DNA of 64,000 bases, taken from contig NZ_CP043761.1 of the NCBI RefSeq assembly GCF_008386395.1, positions 1,984,001 to 2,048,000 of the forward strand. Reading direction: 5' to 3'. Each line of letters starts with the position of its first letter. Within the stretch, counting starts at the first letter, position 1. The translations under genes and the position numbers were made by a program. Origin of the DNA: Paenibacillus sp. 37 (lineage in GTDB: Bacteria > Bacillota > Bacilli > Paenibacillales > Paenibacillaceae). The notes under the pieces were generated by a model that was given only the letters and a program-made list of their open reading frames with translations, was not told the origin of the DNA and did not search any database. Of this stretch, positions 18,880-27,580 are shown in pieces.

Positions 18880-18910
18880 TGAATAACTGAAGTGCTCTCT
18901 CCACATAATA
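18880..18910 (+). promoter_or_regulatory. Candidate sigma-G promoter of the SASP gene
   Basis: TGAATA (18880-18885), an 18-base spacer and CATAATA (18904-18910). This closely fits the sigma-G pattern TGAATA-N17/18-CATACTA for late forespore genes. Confidence 0.6.
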
Positions 18911-18975
18911 CTGACTGGGGACGAACCCCGCGGTGCAGCAATGCATCGTAAATATGAAGAGAGAGGTGATTCGTT

Positions 18976-19191
18976 GTGGCTAAAAAATCACAAGGGTTCC
19001 AAACGCCAAACGAGAAGTACAATGCAGAGTTTGGAGAAGAGAATGCAGCAGCAAAAGTGAAGCAATCCGCTCAAAACAAAGTACAAGATAATTTCCAAAC
19101 ACCTGATGAAAAATACAATGCCGAGTTCGGTGTAGAAAACACAGGCCAAACTGGCCAAGGTCAAGGCAAAGCATCAAAATACAAAAAATAA
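18976..19191 (+). CDS. Gamma-type small acid-soluble spore protein
   Basis: 71-residue, Gln/Asn/Lys-rich protein with two near-identical repeats (GFQTPNEKYNAEFGEEN and NFQTPDEKYNAEFGVEN) separated by a Lys/Gln linker. The AEFG-x-E cores resemble the EFASE cleavage sites of the germination protease GPR. This suggests a gamma-type SASP, a storage protein of the spore core that supplies amino acids on germination. The start is GTG 18976 after GAGAGGTGAT. The sigma-G-like promoter upstream and terminator downstream make it a single-gene unit. Divergence from B. subtilis SspE keeps confidence moderate. Confidence 0.72.
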   Translation: MAKKSQGFQTPNEKYNAEFGEENAAAKVKQSAQNKVQDNFQTPDEKYNAEFGVENTGQTGQGQGKASKYKK

Positions 19192-19222
19192 TTGAAGATT
19201 CATTAATCAAATGATGATTCAG

Positions 19223-19252
19223 CACCCTGGAGCACCAGCTCCGGGGTGTTTT
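19223..19252 (+). terminator. Terminator of the SASP gene
   Basis: CACCCTGGAGC pairs with GCTCCGGGGTG (one G-U), followed by TTTT. Confidence 0.8.
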
Positions 19253-19285
19253 ACATATGCGAAGTTTTTTACATTAATATCCTCC

Positions 19286-19309
19286 CATCTCAGTCTCGAG
19301 ACCGAGATG
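19286..19309. promoter_or_regulatory. 24-bp palindrome upstream of liaF, candidate LiaR operator
   Basis: CATCTCAGTCTC-GAGACCGAGATG is a perfect 12+12 palindrome except for one pair. It ends 81 bases before liaF and lies about 75 bases upstream of a plausible start point following CATAAT (19362-19367). That is a suitable place for an activator such as LiaR. Confidence 0.5.
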
Positions 19310-19389
19310 AATTCCACCTGCCGCCGCTGTTCTCATTGTCTTGTCTGAGTTACACTGGATACATAATACAGACAAAGGAGACATGGGTG

Positions 19390-20418
19390 ATGAAACGATC
19401 GACGCGTGACCGCTGGTGGGTTGGCATACCTCTTATTGCTATTGGTGCGATGATCTTGTTCAGACAATTGGGATATGACATTGATGTAGGATATATTTTC
19501 AGAACATATTGGCCGTTATTTCTAATCTGGTGGGGGGTCAAAGGAATCTCCGAGATTCGTCGCAACGGGGGTTACGCCTTTATTGGACCCGTAATTGTAC
19601 TGGCGATTGGTGGTTACTTTCTTGCCCGTAACCTGGGATGGATTGATTACTCCATGGGAGAGTTCATTCGTTATCTGATCCCGGTTATGCTGATTGGCGG
19701 AGGATTGTTTGTACTGATTGGGCCACGACGTCGTGATCGGAAACATCATGACAAGATGCAGCCACCTCCAGCACCTGAGCAACCTTATAAACCGTTGGCT
19801 CCGGAGGATCTGGAGATGCCGTCATCGTTTGACGAACAGTTCGAGAAAACATTTGGCAAACCAAAACAGGAACAGAAGAACGATGCACATGGCCCTCATT
19901 TCACAGGATCAACGGATTCATCATCACAAGGGCATCAATATAAGAAGAAACATCAATCGTATAACTCTAATGATACCGGATATGGAGAACATTATGATGA
20001 TGGCTACGGAAATGGTTATGGGGATTATGGCAATGGCAATACCATTAACAAATCGGCGTTCATCGGGGATCTGTACATGGGGCAGGAAGTTTTCTCGTTA
20101 AAACCAATGAACATTTCGGCTTTTATCGGAGATACCGTAATTGATTTGACCAAAGCACAGATTCCATACGGTGAGACAAAGATTGTTATTTCTTCATTTA
20201 TTGGGGATGTGAAAGTATTTGTTCCAGAAGATATGGATCTGGGTGTGACGGTGACGACAAATTCCTTCATTGGAGATATGTCACTGTTGAACCAGAAACG
20301 TGGCGGATTCCTGAGTAGTGCCCAGGCTGAAACTGCCCATTACCATGAAGCGAGCAAAAAGGTACGGATTATTGTAAGTGTGTTTATCGGAGACGTCAAA
20401 GTGAATAAGGTGGGTTAA
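19390..20418 (+). CDS. liaF: LiaF-like negative regulator of the LiaFSR envelope-stress system
   Basis: 342-residue membrane protein. Four hydrophobic segments lie in the first ~120 residues. A long polar linker rich in Pro, His, Gly and Tyr (~120-225) follows, then a C-terminal beta-rich LiaF domain with the recurring motif SxFIGD at five places (SAFIGDLYMG, SAFIGDTVID, SSFIGDVKVF, NSFIGDMSLL, SVFIGDVKV). In B. subtilis LiaF keeps the LiaS kinase inactive until cell-wall antibiotics act. The start is ATG 19390 after AAAGGAG; a GTG three bases upstream is possible. The unusually long linker is the main difference from short LiaF proteins. Confidence 0.88.
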   Translation: MKRSTRDRWWVGIPLIAIGAMILFRQLGYDIDVGYIFRTYWPLFLIWWGVKGISEIRRNGGYAFIGPVIVLAIGGYFLARNLGWIDYSMGEFIRYLIPVMLIGGGLFVLIGPRRRDRKHHDKMQPPPAPEQPYKPLAPEDLEMPSSFDEQFEKTFGKPKQEQKNDAHGPHFTGSTDSSSQGHQYKKKHQSYNSNDTGYGEHYDDGYGNGYGDYGNGNTINKSAFIGDLYMGQEVFSLKPMNISAFIGDTVIDLTKAQIPYGETKIVISSFIGDVKVFVPEDMDLGVTVTTNSFIGDMSLLNQKRGGFLSSAQAETAHYHEASKKVRIIVSVFIGDVKVNKVG

Positions 20419-20421
20419 CGC

Positions 20422-21447
20422 ATGATTCGAACAATTCTCAAAGCCAATAAATGGGAACTGATGATGTATTTTGCGCTAACTGGTCTGATTACGCTGGGCG
20501 GATTCTATCTATTGTATGGAGAGGTGTTGATGGGGGCTGGTCGTCAGCGGGCATGGACCTATGTGGCCGTTGTTGTGCTGGCCACCGTTATCACCGGATA
20601 TATCGCTGCATTACGACTTCAGCGCAAGATCGACCTGCTTGATCTCAACATGTTGAAAGTGTCCAAGGGTAATCTGGCGGTGCGCATGCCTGAAGCGGAT
20701 GACGCTTCATTTGGTCGTGTCTATCAGGAGTTCAATGTCATGATGGATTCGATTGAGAAAAAGATGAGACTGCTTCAGCGTCTCGGTGAGCAGGAAGTCA
20801 TTGAGAAGGAGCAAGCCTCGGAGCAGGCTGTGCTTGAAGAGCGCAAACGAATGGCAAGGGACCTCCATGACACGGTTAGCCAGCAGCTGTTTGCCATGCA
20901 TATGTCGGCTTCGTCTTTACCTCGTCTGCTGGAGATGAATCCGGAACATGGTGGTAAAGTACTGGACCAGTTAATCCAGATGTCACATATTGCACAGCGT
21001 CAGATGCGAGGACTGATTGCTCAGCTTCGACCGGTGGAGCTGGAAGGGCGTGACCTCACCGCAGCACTGGATAGCTGGTTTCCTGATTACTGCAGGCAGA
21101 ATGGTCTTAAAGGTGTGAAAGAGCTGGAACTGGATGGCGGAATCTCGGATGCCATTGAGCACCAGCTGTTTCTTGTTATTCAGGAGGCAGTTGCCAATGT
21201 CGTGAAGCATGCAGAGGCAGGGGTGGTCAGTCTGTCCATACGGGAAAGTGAACATCAGATTAGCATGAGCATCAGCGATGATGGTCAGGGATTTTTGCAG
21301 CAAGCGGAGCGACCGGGTTCATACGGGTTATCTACCATGCGTGAACGGGCGGAGAAGCTTGGGGGGCAAGTTCAGATTATATCGAAACCGGGAGCGGGAA
21401 CGACGGTGCGGGTATTGATTCCGAAATTCCCGAACGTTCCTGAGTGA
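20422..21447 (+). CDS. liaS: LiaS-like sensor histidine kinase
   Basis: 341-residue kinase with two N-terminal membrane segments (~15-35, ~45-65) and almost no extracellular loop, the intramembrane-sensing layout. A HAMP region leads to a HisKA_3 dimerisation segment with the phospho-acceptor His in ERKRMARDLHDTVSQQ. An HATPase with EAVANVVKHA and SDDGQGF follows. It begins three bases after liaF ends. It should phosphorylate the LiaR protein encoded next. Known family inputs are lipid-II-binding antibiotics. Confidence 0.92.
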   Translation: MIRTILKANKWELMMYFALTGLITLGGFYLLYGEVLMGAGRQRAWTYVAVVVLATVITGYIAALRLQRKIDLLDLNMLKVSKGNLAVRMPEADDASFGRVYQEFNVMMDSIEKKMRLLQRLGEQEVIEKEQASEQAVLEERKRMARDLHDTVSQQLFAMHMSASSLPRLLEMNPEHGGKVLDQLIQMSHIAQRQMRGLIAQLRPVELEGRDLTAALDSWFPDYCRQNGLKGVKELELDGGISDAIEHQLFLVIQEAVANVVKHAEAGVVSLSIRESEHQISMSISDDGQGFLQQAERPGSYGLSTMRERAEKLGGQVQIISKPGAGTTVRVLIPKFPNVPE

Positions 21448-21465
21448 ACCAGAGGGGGAGACGGA

Positions 21466-22128
21466 ATGAGTGGTAAAGTAAACGTGATGATTGTGGATGA
21501 CCATGATATGGTGCGCATGGGGTTGAAAACATATCTGATGCTGGAACCAACTTTTCATGTGATGGGAGAAGCGGGCCACGGGCAGGATGCGCTTGATCAG
21601 TTACGCAAGTTAAATGATAGTGAAATGCCGGACCTGATCCTGATGGATCTGATGATGCCGATAATGAATGGCGCTGAAGCAACAAAAGCCATCATGACTG
21701 AATTTCCAGGGATGAAAATTGTAATGCTCACCAGTTTCCTGGAGGATGATCTGGTTGTGCAAGCGATTGAAGCGGGTGCGGTAAGTTATGTACTGAAGAC
21801 AGTCTCTGCTGAAGAACTGATCTATGCTCTGCAAGGGGCCTATAGAGGCATGCCTGTTATGACAGGTGATGTGTCGCAGGCGTTAACCCGGGGAATCAGA
21901 CAACGTACAGCGAGAGAGAGTGAATCCGGTCTGACTGAACGGGAGAAGGAAGTGCTGCTGCTTATTGCAGAGGGAAAGACCAACAAAGATATCGGAGAAG
22001 AATTACATATCAGTATCAAAACCGTCAAAACACATGTAAGTAACCTGCTGATGAAATGTGAAATGGACGATCGTACACAATTGGCCATCTATGCGCATCG
22101 TCAGGGTTGGGTGAAAACGAAAGGGTAA
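21466..22128 (+). CDS. liaR: LiaR-like response regulator (NarL family)
   Basis: 220 residues: a receiver domain with the acidic pair in MIVDDHDM, phospho-acceptor Asp in LILMDLMMP and Lys in YVLKTVS, and a C-terminal LuxR-type HTH (LTEREKEVLLLIAEGKTNKDIGEELHISIKTVKTH). It completes the liaF-liaS-liaR operon, with GAGGGGG before its ATG. The typical targets liaI and liaH are not in the window. The adjacent htrA or the operon itself may be targets; the 24-bp palindrome at 19286 is the candidate site. Confidence 0.92.
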   Translation: MSGKVNVMIVDDHDMVRMGLKTYLMLEPTFHVMGEAGHGQDALDQLRKLNDSEMPDLILMDLMMPIMNGAEATKAIMTEFPGMKIVMLTSFLEDDLVVQAIEAGAVSYVLKTVSAEELIYALQGAYRGMPVMTGDVSQALTRGIRQRTARESESGLTEREKEVLLLIAEGKTNKDIGEELHISIKTVKTHVSNLLMKCEMDDRTQLAIYAHRQGWVKTKG

Positions 22129-22276
22129 AATGCTGTCGTGACGGGGAACAGAGTCTATTCTTACGTGCTTTTATCTCCTTTTTAATTGTTTTTAAGGTAC
22201 GGTTAAGGTTTAAAGTACAAAATAAGGACAGTTAAAGAATATCTCTTGGGAATAAGAGATTGGGAGGTAGAGAGGC

Positions 22277-23941
22277 ATGGACGAACGCAACTATAGATCG
22301 AACCGTCAAGACGAGGAAAACGAAACCAAACAAACGGAGAACCGCAATTCTTCCGGAACGGACGAATCCTCCTATTATTATTCTTATGGACCTTTTCAGT
22401 CCGTGAATCAGGAAGATACAGCAAATCACATGGGAAGCAATAATCAACGTGAAGAAGGAAATGTAGAGATTACAAAACCTGATCCGGTGAGACCCGTACC
22501 TACTTACTATAATAGTGAATCATCTGAACAAGCGAAGAGATCATCAGCAGGCGGTGGAAACGGCTCAGGTAACGGTGGAGATCAAGGGAATGGCGGCAAA
22601 GGCAACTGGAACTATAATAACCGCAAACCGCGTTCTTCCGTAAGATCACTTCTATTTTCCTTTATTGCCGGTATGCTTGTCATCACCGTTCTCATGTACA
22701 CAGCTGACAGAACAAACATGTTCACACCAGAGACGGCACTTACGAACACGGACAATCAAAGTTCAGGACAGGAAGCATCCACAAACACAGGCGGAGGCAA
22801 CAATGTCACAGCGTCGTTACTGCCAACAGGCAAAGAAGATGTTTCTTCCGTAGTGACGAGTACAAGTCCAGCAGTCGTCAAAATCGAAACACTCGCGAAG
22901 CAGTCCTCACGTACAGGATTGGGTCAGGGTGGATCAAACACAAGTGATCCGTTGTACCAATACTTCTTTGGTAATGGCGGTGGAACGGAAGGCAATCAAG
23001 GCCAAAGCCAGCAACCACAAAGTAGTAATCAGCTTGTACCTATGGGCATTGGTTCCGGGTTCATTTTTGACAAAGAAGGATATATCCTGACGAATCAACA
23101 CGTTGTTCAGGGTGCAGACGTAATCCAGGTAACCCTGGAGAACAACAGCAAGCCTTATGAAGCTAAACTGCTGGGAAGCAGCTTTGATCTGGATTTGGCT
23201 GTATTGAAAATTGAGAAAAACAGTGGTGACGATGCGTTCCCTGTAGCTCCACTGGGTGATTCCAACAGTACCCAAGTCGGTGAATGGCTTGTAGCTATTG
23301 GTAACCCGGAAGGATTTGAACACACCGTTACAGCAGGTGTACTGAGTGCCAAAGAACGTACAATCAGCATTCCAGATGAAGAAACAGGAAAAACACGTGA
23401 GTACAGCCATTTGCTGCAAACCGATGCTTCGATTAATCCGGGTAACTCCGGTGGTCCGTTGCTTAACCTGAATGGGGAAGTTATCGGAATGAACGTTGCA
23501 GTAAGCGCAGATGCACAGGGAATTGGTTTTGCAATCCCATCGAGCGTCATCTCTGAAGCCGTTAAATATCTCAAAGAGAACAAAGAAGTGCCCAAAGAGC
23601 CAGTACCATTTATCGGCGCGTCTCTGATGGCTCTTACGCCTGAAGTTGCTAAACAAATGGGAACAGATGTTACCGAAGGTTCAGTGGTAGCCAGCACGAT
23701 CTTCCAATCACCGGCTTACCAAGCAGATCTTCGTGCATATGACATCATCACAGGTGCCAACGGTACGCCGTACGCCACAAGTCAGGATCTGATTGATTTT
23801 ATCAAGAAACAGGAAATCGGCAGTGAAGTTACACTGAATGTGGTGCGTGATGGTAAGAAAATGGATCTGAAAATCAAAATCGGCAACAAAAATGATTTTG
23901 ATACTTCACAAACAACAGATACACAACAGCAGCAACCATAA
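22277..23941 (+). CDS. htrA: Membrane-anchored HtrA-type serine protease
   Basis: 554-residue quality-control protease acting outside the membrane. The cytoplasmic N-terminus is long and low-complexity (1-~120, rich in Asn, Gly, Gln). A single membrane segment at 123-142 follows, then the trypsin-like domain with H275 (LTNQHVVQGAD), D306 (DLDLAVLK) and S391 (NPGNSGGPL). One PDZ domain occupies ~440-540. In B. subtilis, HtrA proteases respond to secretion and envelope stress through CssRS. Here a two-component pair lies immediately downstream and liaFSR immediately upstream. The start is supported by GGGAGGTAGAGAGGC. Confidence 0.93.
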   Translation: MDERNYRSNRQDEENETKQTENRNSSGTDESSYYYSYGPFQSVNQEDTANHMGSNNQREEGNVEITKPDPVRPVPTYYNSESSEQAKRSSAGGGNGSGNGGDQGNGGKGNWNYNNRKPRSSVRSLLFSFIAGMLVITVLMYTADRTNMFTPETALTNTDNQSSGQEASTNTGGGNNVTASLLPTGKEDVSSVVTSTSPAVVKIETLAKQSSRTGLGQGGSNTSDPLYQYFFGNGGGTEGNQGQSQQPQSSNQLVPMGIGSGFIFDKEGYILTNQHVVQGADVIQVTLENNSKPYEAKLLGSSFDLDLAVLKIEKNSGDDAFPVAPLGDSNSTQVGEWLVAIGNPEGFEHTVTAGVLSAKERTISIPDEETGKTREYSHLLQTDASINPGNSGGPLLNLNGEVIGMNVAVSADAQGIGFAIPSSVISEAVKYLKENKEVPKEPVPFIGASLMALTPEVAKQMGTDVTEGSVVASTIFQSPAYQADLRAYDIITGANGTPYATSQDLIDFIKKQEIGSEVTLNVVRDGKKMDLKIKIGNKNDFDTSQTTDTQQQQP

Positions 23942-23963
23942 ATATCGGGCAAGGATTAACAGA

Positions 23964-23995
23964 ACGGAAGGGATTGAAGGCCCTTCCGTTTTTTT
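23964..23995 (+). terminator. Terminator of htrA
   Basis: ACGGAAGGG pairs with CCCTTCCGT, followed by seven T. Confidence 0.88.
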
Positions 23996-24117
23996 GCCCT
24001 GATTGAGCAAGGTTACAATGGACCAGTACGGATTGGAGACCGCCTACTTGAAGATGCAGATTGTGCTTCTGCCTGTTACAATGGGATAAAACGTTAGGAA
24101 AAAGGAGAAAGACCACC

Positions 24118-24807
24118 ATGCGCTCAACTATTTTGATTGTCGATGATGACGAAAAAATTGTGTCCATGCTTCGCCGGGGGCTGGCTTTTGAAGGATATGA
24201 GGTACAGACGGCTTCCAATGGAGCCGAAGGCCTCAGCAAACTGATGGACAAGGAACCGGACATCGTTGTGCTGGATGTGATGATGCCGCAGATTGACGGA
24301 TTTGAGGTATGTCGCAGATTGAGAGAAGCAGGCAGCAAAGTGCCTGTGCTAATGCTGACGGCCAAGGATGAAGTACAGAGCCGGGTGACCGGACTGGACA
24401 CAGGAGCCGATGACTACCTTGTAAAACCTTTTGCGCTGGAAGAATTATTGGCACGTGTCCGCGCATTGCTCCGCCGAAAGTCTGATAGTGGGGGCACGCC
24501 GGACAACCGCTTAATGTATGAAGATATCATTTTGGACAATGACTCACGCGAAGTTTTGCGAGATGGGCAGCGTCTGGAGCTGACTGCCAAAGAATTCGAG
24601 CTGTTGAATCTGTTCATGCAAAATCCAAGACGGGTCCTATCTCGCGATCTGATTATGGATAAAATCTGGGGTTATGATTACAGCGGCGAATCTAACGTGC
24701 TCGAAGTGTACATTGCCATGCTCAGACAGAAGACCGAAGAATACGGTGGCAAGCGTCTAATCCAGACCATCCGGGGAGCCGGCTATATCCTGAGAGGTGA
24801 CTCCTGA
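24118..24807 (+). CDS. OmpR-family response regulator
   Basis: 229 residues: a receiver domain with DDDE at 9-12, phospho-acceptor D53 (VVLDVMMPQ), and Lys in YLVKPFALEEL, then an OmpR-type winged helix (LTAKEFELLNLFMQNPRRVLSRD). The start is ATG 24118 after AAAGGAG; the frame upstream is open but unsupported. One base separates its stop from the kinase start. Its place next to htrA suggests a CssR-like role in secretion stress; that is inference, and PhoP/ArlR-like functions are possible. Confidence 0.88.
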   Translation: MRSTILIVDDDEKIVSMLRRGLAFEGYEVQTASNGAEGLSKLMDKEPDIVVLDVMMPQIDGFEVCRRLREAGSKVPVLMLTAKDEVQSRVTGLDTGADDYLVKPFALEELLARVRALLRRKSDSGGTPDNRLMYEDIILDNDSREVLRDGQRLELTAKEFELLNLFMQNPRRVLSRDLIMDKIWGYDYSGESNVLEVYIAMLRQKTEEYGGKRLIQTIRGAGYILRGDS

Positions 24808-24808
24808 T

Positions 24809-26269
24809 ATGTCCATCCGGTTAAGACTAACCGCATGGTATTCTGGCATTTTGGCGGCTGTGCTTATTTTTTGGGGCGTTGTAATCTATGCCTTTGTGTA
24901 TTTTAACTCCTATCAGGAAGTCGAACAGCAACTGAAAGTGAAGAGTACCCGGATTACGGAGCAGATCGGTGTTAATCCTCTTTCACAGTCGTTGGATCTG
25001 GACCCATTTACAGAGAGTCAGCTTCAGGAGGCACAAATCTATATTCAACTCTGGGATTATCAGAGTCGCTCAGGCAGAATTTCGGGTAATATGGAGAAAC
25101 TGCAGATTCAGTTTCCGGTATTAAAAGCCAATGAGATACTTAAAAAGCGAGGCATATCCAAGATCTATGTGGATGGAACGCCGTTTCTGGTGAATCAGCT
25201 CCCCCTTTCTCTTCAGGGAACCAATGAAGTACGTGGAATTCTTCAGGTTGGTGCGAATGTAAGTTCACAAGAGCGCTTGCTGGAAGCGTTGCTTAATATT
25301 TTGGTTTTTGGCTGGCTGGTAGCGATGGCATTGGCTATAACCTCAGGCCTTGTGCTGGCCCGCAAGTCGATGCGTCCGCTCGTGACTGTCATTGATGCCG
25401 CCAATCAGATTCAATCTGGAGATGACTTAAGTGTACGTATTCAATATGCTGGGCCGAAGGATGAGATTGGGCGTCTGATTGAAACGGTGAATAATATGCT
25501 TGAACGTACAGAATTGTCATTCCGTGGTTTGGAGGAGACAAATGCTGCCCAGCGCCGCTTTGTATCCGATGCATCGCATGAACTGCGTACGCCGCTGACC
25601 ACCATTCGCGGGAACGTAGACTTCCTGAAGAAGCTGTGGGATCAGGAGGGAACCGACCGACCGAATCTGGATGAGGAGACTGTCAAGCAAATGTCGCTGG
25701 AAGCCATTGAAGACATGGCGGACGAGGGAAAACGTATGAGCAGGCTGATCAGCGACATGTTATCGCTGGCGAGAGCGGATACGGGTCAGAAAATTGAACT
25801 GAATCCGATCCCGCTGCAGATACTCGTACAGGAAGTGGCACGCAGAGCACAATTTCTGGATCGTCAGGCAGACTGGCTTCCAGGAGATTTTTCCATCCTT
25901 AACGGCATTTATGTGAACGGTAGCAAGGACTATCTGCAACAGATGTTGTTTATTTTCATTGAAAATGCGTTTAAATACACACCTGAAGGCTCTGTGACGC
26001 TGGATGCCGTATTATACAAAGGTCAGGTGGGACTACGCATCAGCGACACCGGTATTGGGATGGATCGGGACGAAGTGCCGTTCATCTTTGATCGCTTCTA
26101 TCGGGCAGACGAATCCCGCGGGGCTACACCGGGCATAGGTCTGGGACTTTCGATTGCGAAGTGGATTATTGAGGAACACCATGGATCGGTTGAGGTTGTG
26201 ACCAGACGTGGAGAAGGAACCACCTTTATTATCTGGTTGCCGGTTGTCTTTGCTCCGCCTATCGAATAA
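24809..26269 (+). CDS. Sensor histidine kinase, partner of the preceding regulator
   Basis: 486-residue transmembrane kinase. TM1 spans ~8-32 and TM2 ~160-184, enclosing an extracellular domain of ~125 residues. A HAMP domain (~185-238), a HisKA domain with H257 ([16 protein letters not shown]) and an HATPase ([44 protein letters not shown]) follow. The start is ATG 24809 behind GAGAGGTGAC. Together with the OmpR-type regulator it forms a complete two-component system. The signal is unknown; proximity to HtrA suggests misfolded exported proteins. Confidence 0.88.
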   Translation: MSIRLRLTAWYSGILAAVLIFWGVVIYAFVYFNSYQEVEQQLKVKSTRITEQIGVNPLSQSLDLDPFTESQLQEAQIYIQLWDYQSRSGRISGNMEKLQIQFPVLKANEILKKRGISKIYVDGTPFLVNQLPLSLQGTNEVRGILQVGANVSSQERLLEALLNILVFGWLVAMALAITSGLVLARKSMRPLVTVIDAANQIQSGDDLSVRIQYAGPKDEIGRLIETVNNMLERTELSFRGLEETNAAQRRFVSDASHELRTPLTTIRGNVDFLKKLWDQEGTDRPNLDEETVKQMSLEAIEDMADEGKRMSRLISDMLSLARADTGQKIELNPIPLQILVQEVARRAQFLDRQADWLPGDFSILNGIYVNGSKDYLQQMLFIFIENAFKYTPEGSVTLDAVLYKGQVGLRISDTGIGMDRDEVPFIFDRFYRADESRGATPGIGLGLSIAKWIIEEHHGSVEVVTRRGEGTTFIIWLPVVFAPPIE

Positions 26270-26336
26270 AGGTATAATAGACAGGACTGCAATTACATCG
26301 GCAACGTTGCCGAGAAAGAAAGCGGGTGGCAACCAA

Positions 26337-27290
26337 GTGGAAGTACTACGAATTTCGCCGCGGGGATATTGTTACGGCGTTGTGGATGCGATGGTGCTCG
26401 CGCGTCAAGCGGCACGCAATCTGGATTTACCACGACCTATTTATATATTGGGTATGATTGTGCATAACCAACATGTGACGGATTCCTTTGAAGATGAAGG
26501 TATTATTACATTGGATGGTCCGAACCGGATGGATATTTTGAGCCAAGTGGAGAGTGGCACGATTATTTTCACAGCTCATGGTGTATCTCCTGAAGTGCGC
26601 AAGTTGGCACGGGACAAAGGATTGACAACAGTGGATGCAACATGCCCTGATGTCACCAAGACCCATGATCTCATTCGGGAGAAGACGGCAGAGGGTTATC
26701 AGATCATCTATATCGGCAAAAGGAATCATCCTGAACCAGAAGGTGCCGTTGGTGTTGCACCAGATCTTGTTCATCTGATCGAGAAGGAAGAAGAGATCGA
26801 AGAACTGAACGTATCTCCAGGCAAAATCCTTATTACGAATCAGACCACGATGAGCCAGTGGGATATCAAACACATCATGAGCCGTCTGCTAGAGAAGTTT
26901 CCGGGCGCAGAGATTCATAATGAGATTTGCCTTGCAACTCAGGTTCGTCAGGAAGCTGTCGCGGAACAGGCAGGTCAAGCGGACCTGGTTATCGTGGTGG
27001 GTGATCCTCGCAGCAATAACTCTAACCGTCTGGCACAAGTGTCGGAGGAGATTGCGGGTGTTACGGCCTACCGTGTATCTGATGTTTCCGAGATTCAGCA
27101 AGAATGGCTCAAAGGTGTAAATAAGGTGGCGGTTACTTCGGGTGCATCAACACCAACACCGATCACGAAGGAAGTCATCCTTTACCTGGAGCAGTATGAA
27201 CATGACAAGCCGGAGACGTGGGAGATCAAACGTACCGTGAACATGAGCAAACTGTTGCCTCCAGTTAGAGAAAAAACACGTACACCTTAG
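26337..27290 (+). CDS. ispH: 4-hydroxy-3-methylbut-2-enyl diphosphate reductase
   Basis: Last enzyme of the MEP isoprenoid pathway, making IPP and DMAPP with a 4Fe-4S cluster. It has 317 residues, normal length. The three cluster cysteines lie in [14 protein letters not shown] and NEICLATQ. The substrate motifs [18 protein letters not shown] and SGASTPTP are intact. The start is GTG 26337; the ribosome site (GCGGGTGG) is weak, and a frame running upstream overlaps the kinase gene and is not used. It ends at a terminator at 27353. Confidence 0.93.
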   Translation: MEVLRISPRGYCYGVVDAMVLARQAARNLDLPRPIYILGMIVHNQHVTDSFEDEGIITLDGPNRMDILSQVESGTIIFTAHGVSPEVRKLARDKGLTTVDATCPDVTKTHDLIREKTAEGYQIIYIGKRNHPEPEGAVGVAPDLVHLIEKEEEIEELNVSPGKILITNQTTMSQWDIKHIMSRLLEKFPGAEIHNEICLATQVRQEAVAEQAGQADLVIVVGDPRSNNSNRLAQVSEEIAGVTAYRVSDVSEIQQEWLKGVNKVAVTSGASTPTPITKEVILYLEQYEHDKPETWEIKRTVNMSKLLPPVREKTRTP

Positions 27291-27352
27291 GGCAAAGGAA
27301 ATGTAAAAGTAAGTCTAAGTGTATGTGAGTTAAAAACGAGATGTGAATGAGA

Positions 27353-27406
27353 AGAATCCTGTTATGCAGATCCGAATGTCGGAGCCTGTGGAGCAGGATT
27401 CTTTTT
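27353..27406 (+). terminator. Terminator of ispH
   Basis: AGAATCCTG (27353-27361) pairs with CAGGATTCT (27394-27402), followed by T residues. The loop is long (32 bases). Confidence 0.7.
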
Positions 27407-27430
27407 GTATATGGATAAGGAATGTGTACC

Positions 27431-27459
27431 TTGACGCAATAAGATAACTATGGTATATT
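27431..27459 (+). promoter_or_regulatory. Sigma-A promoter of the DAHP synthase gene
   Basis: TTGACG (27431-27436), 17 bases and TATATT (27454-27459), about 120 bases before the gene. Confidence 0.65.
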
Positions 27460-27476
27460 CACTTTAACGGATAAAA

Positions 27477-27502
27477 GCTTAAAAGCGAACAAGCGTTTAA
27501 GC
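27477..27502 (+). repeat. Inverted repeat at the start of the DAHP synthase leader
   Basis: GCTTAAAAGC, six bases, GCGTTTAAGC (one mismatch). It would begin about 11 bases into the transcript from the 27431 promoter, so it may be an operator or a 5' stabilising hairpin. Confidence 0.45.
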
Positions 27503-27580
27503 GCGACAGAGTTTTTATGTTTAATCAGACGCACGTTAAGAAATTATGGTGCTCTCATACAAGGAAGGATGGGAATTAAT

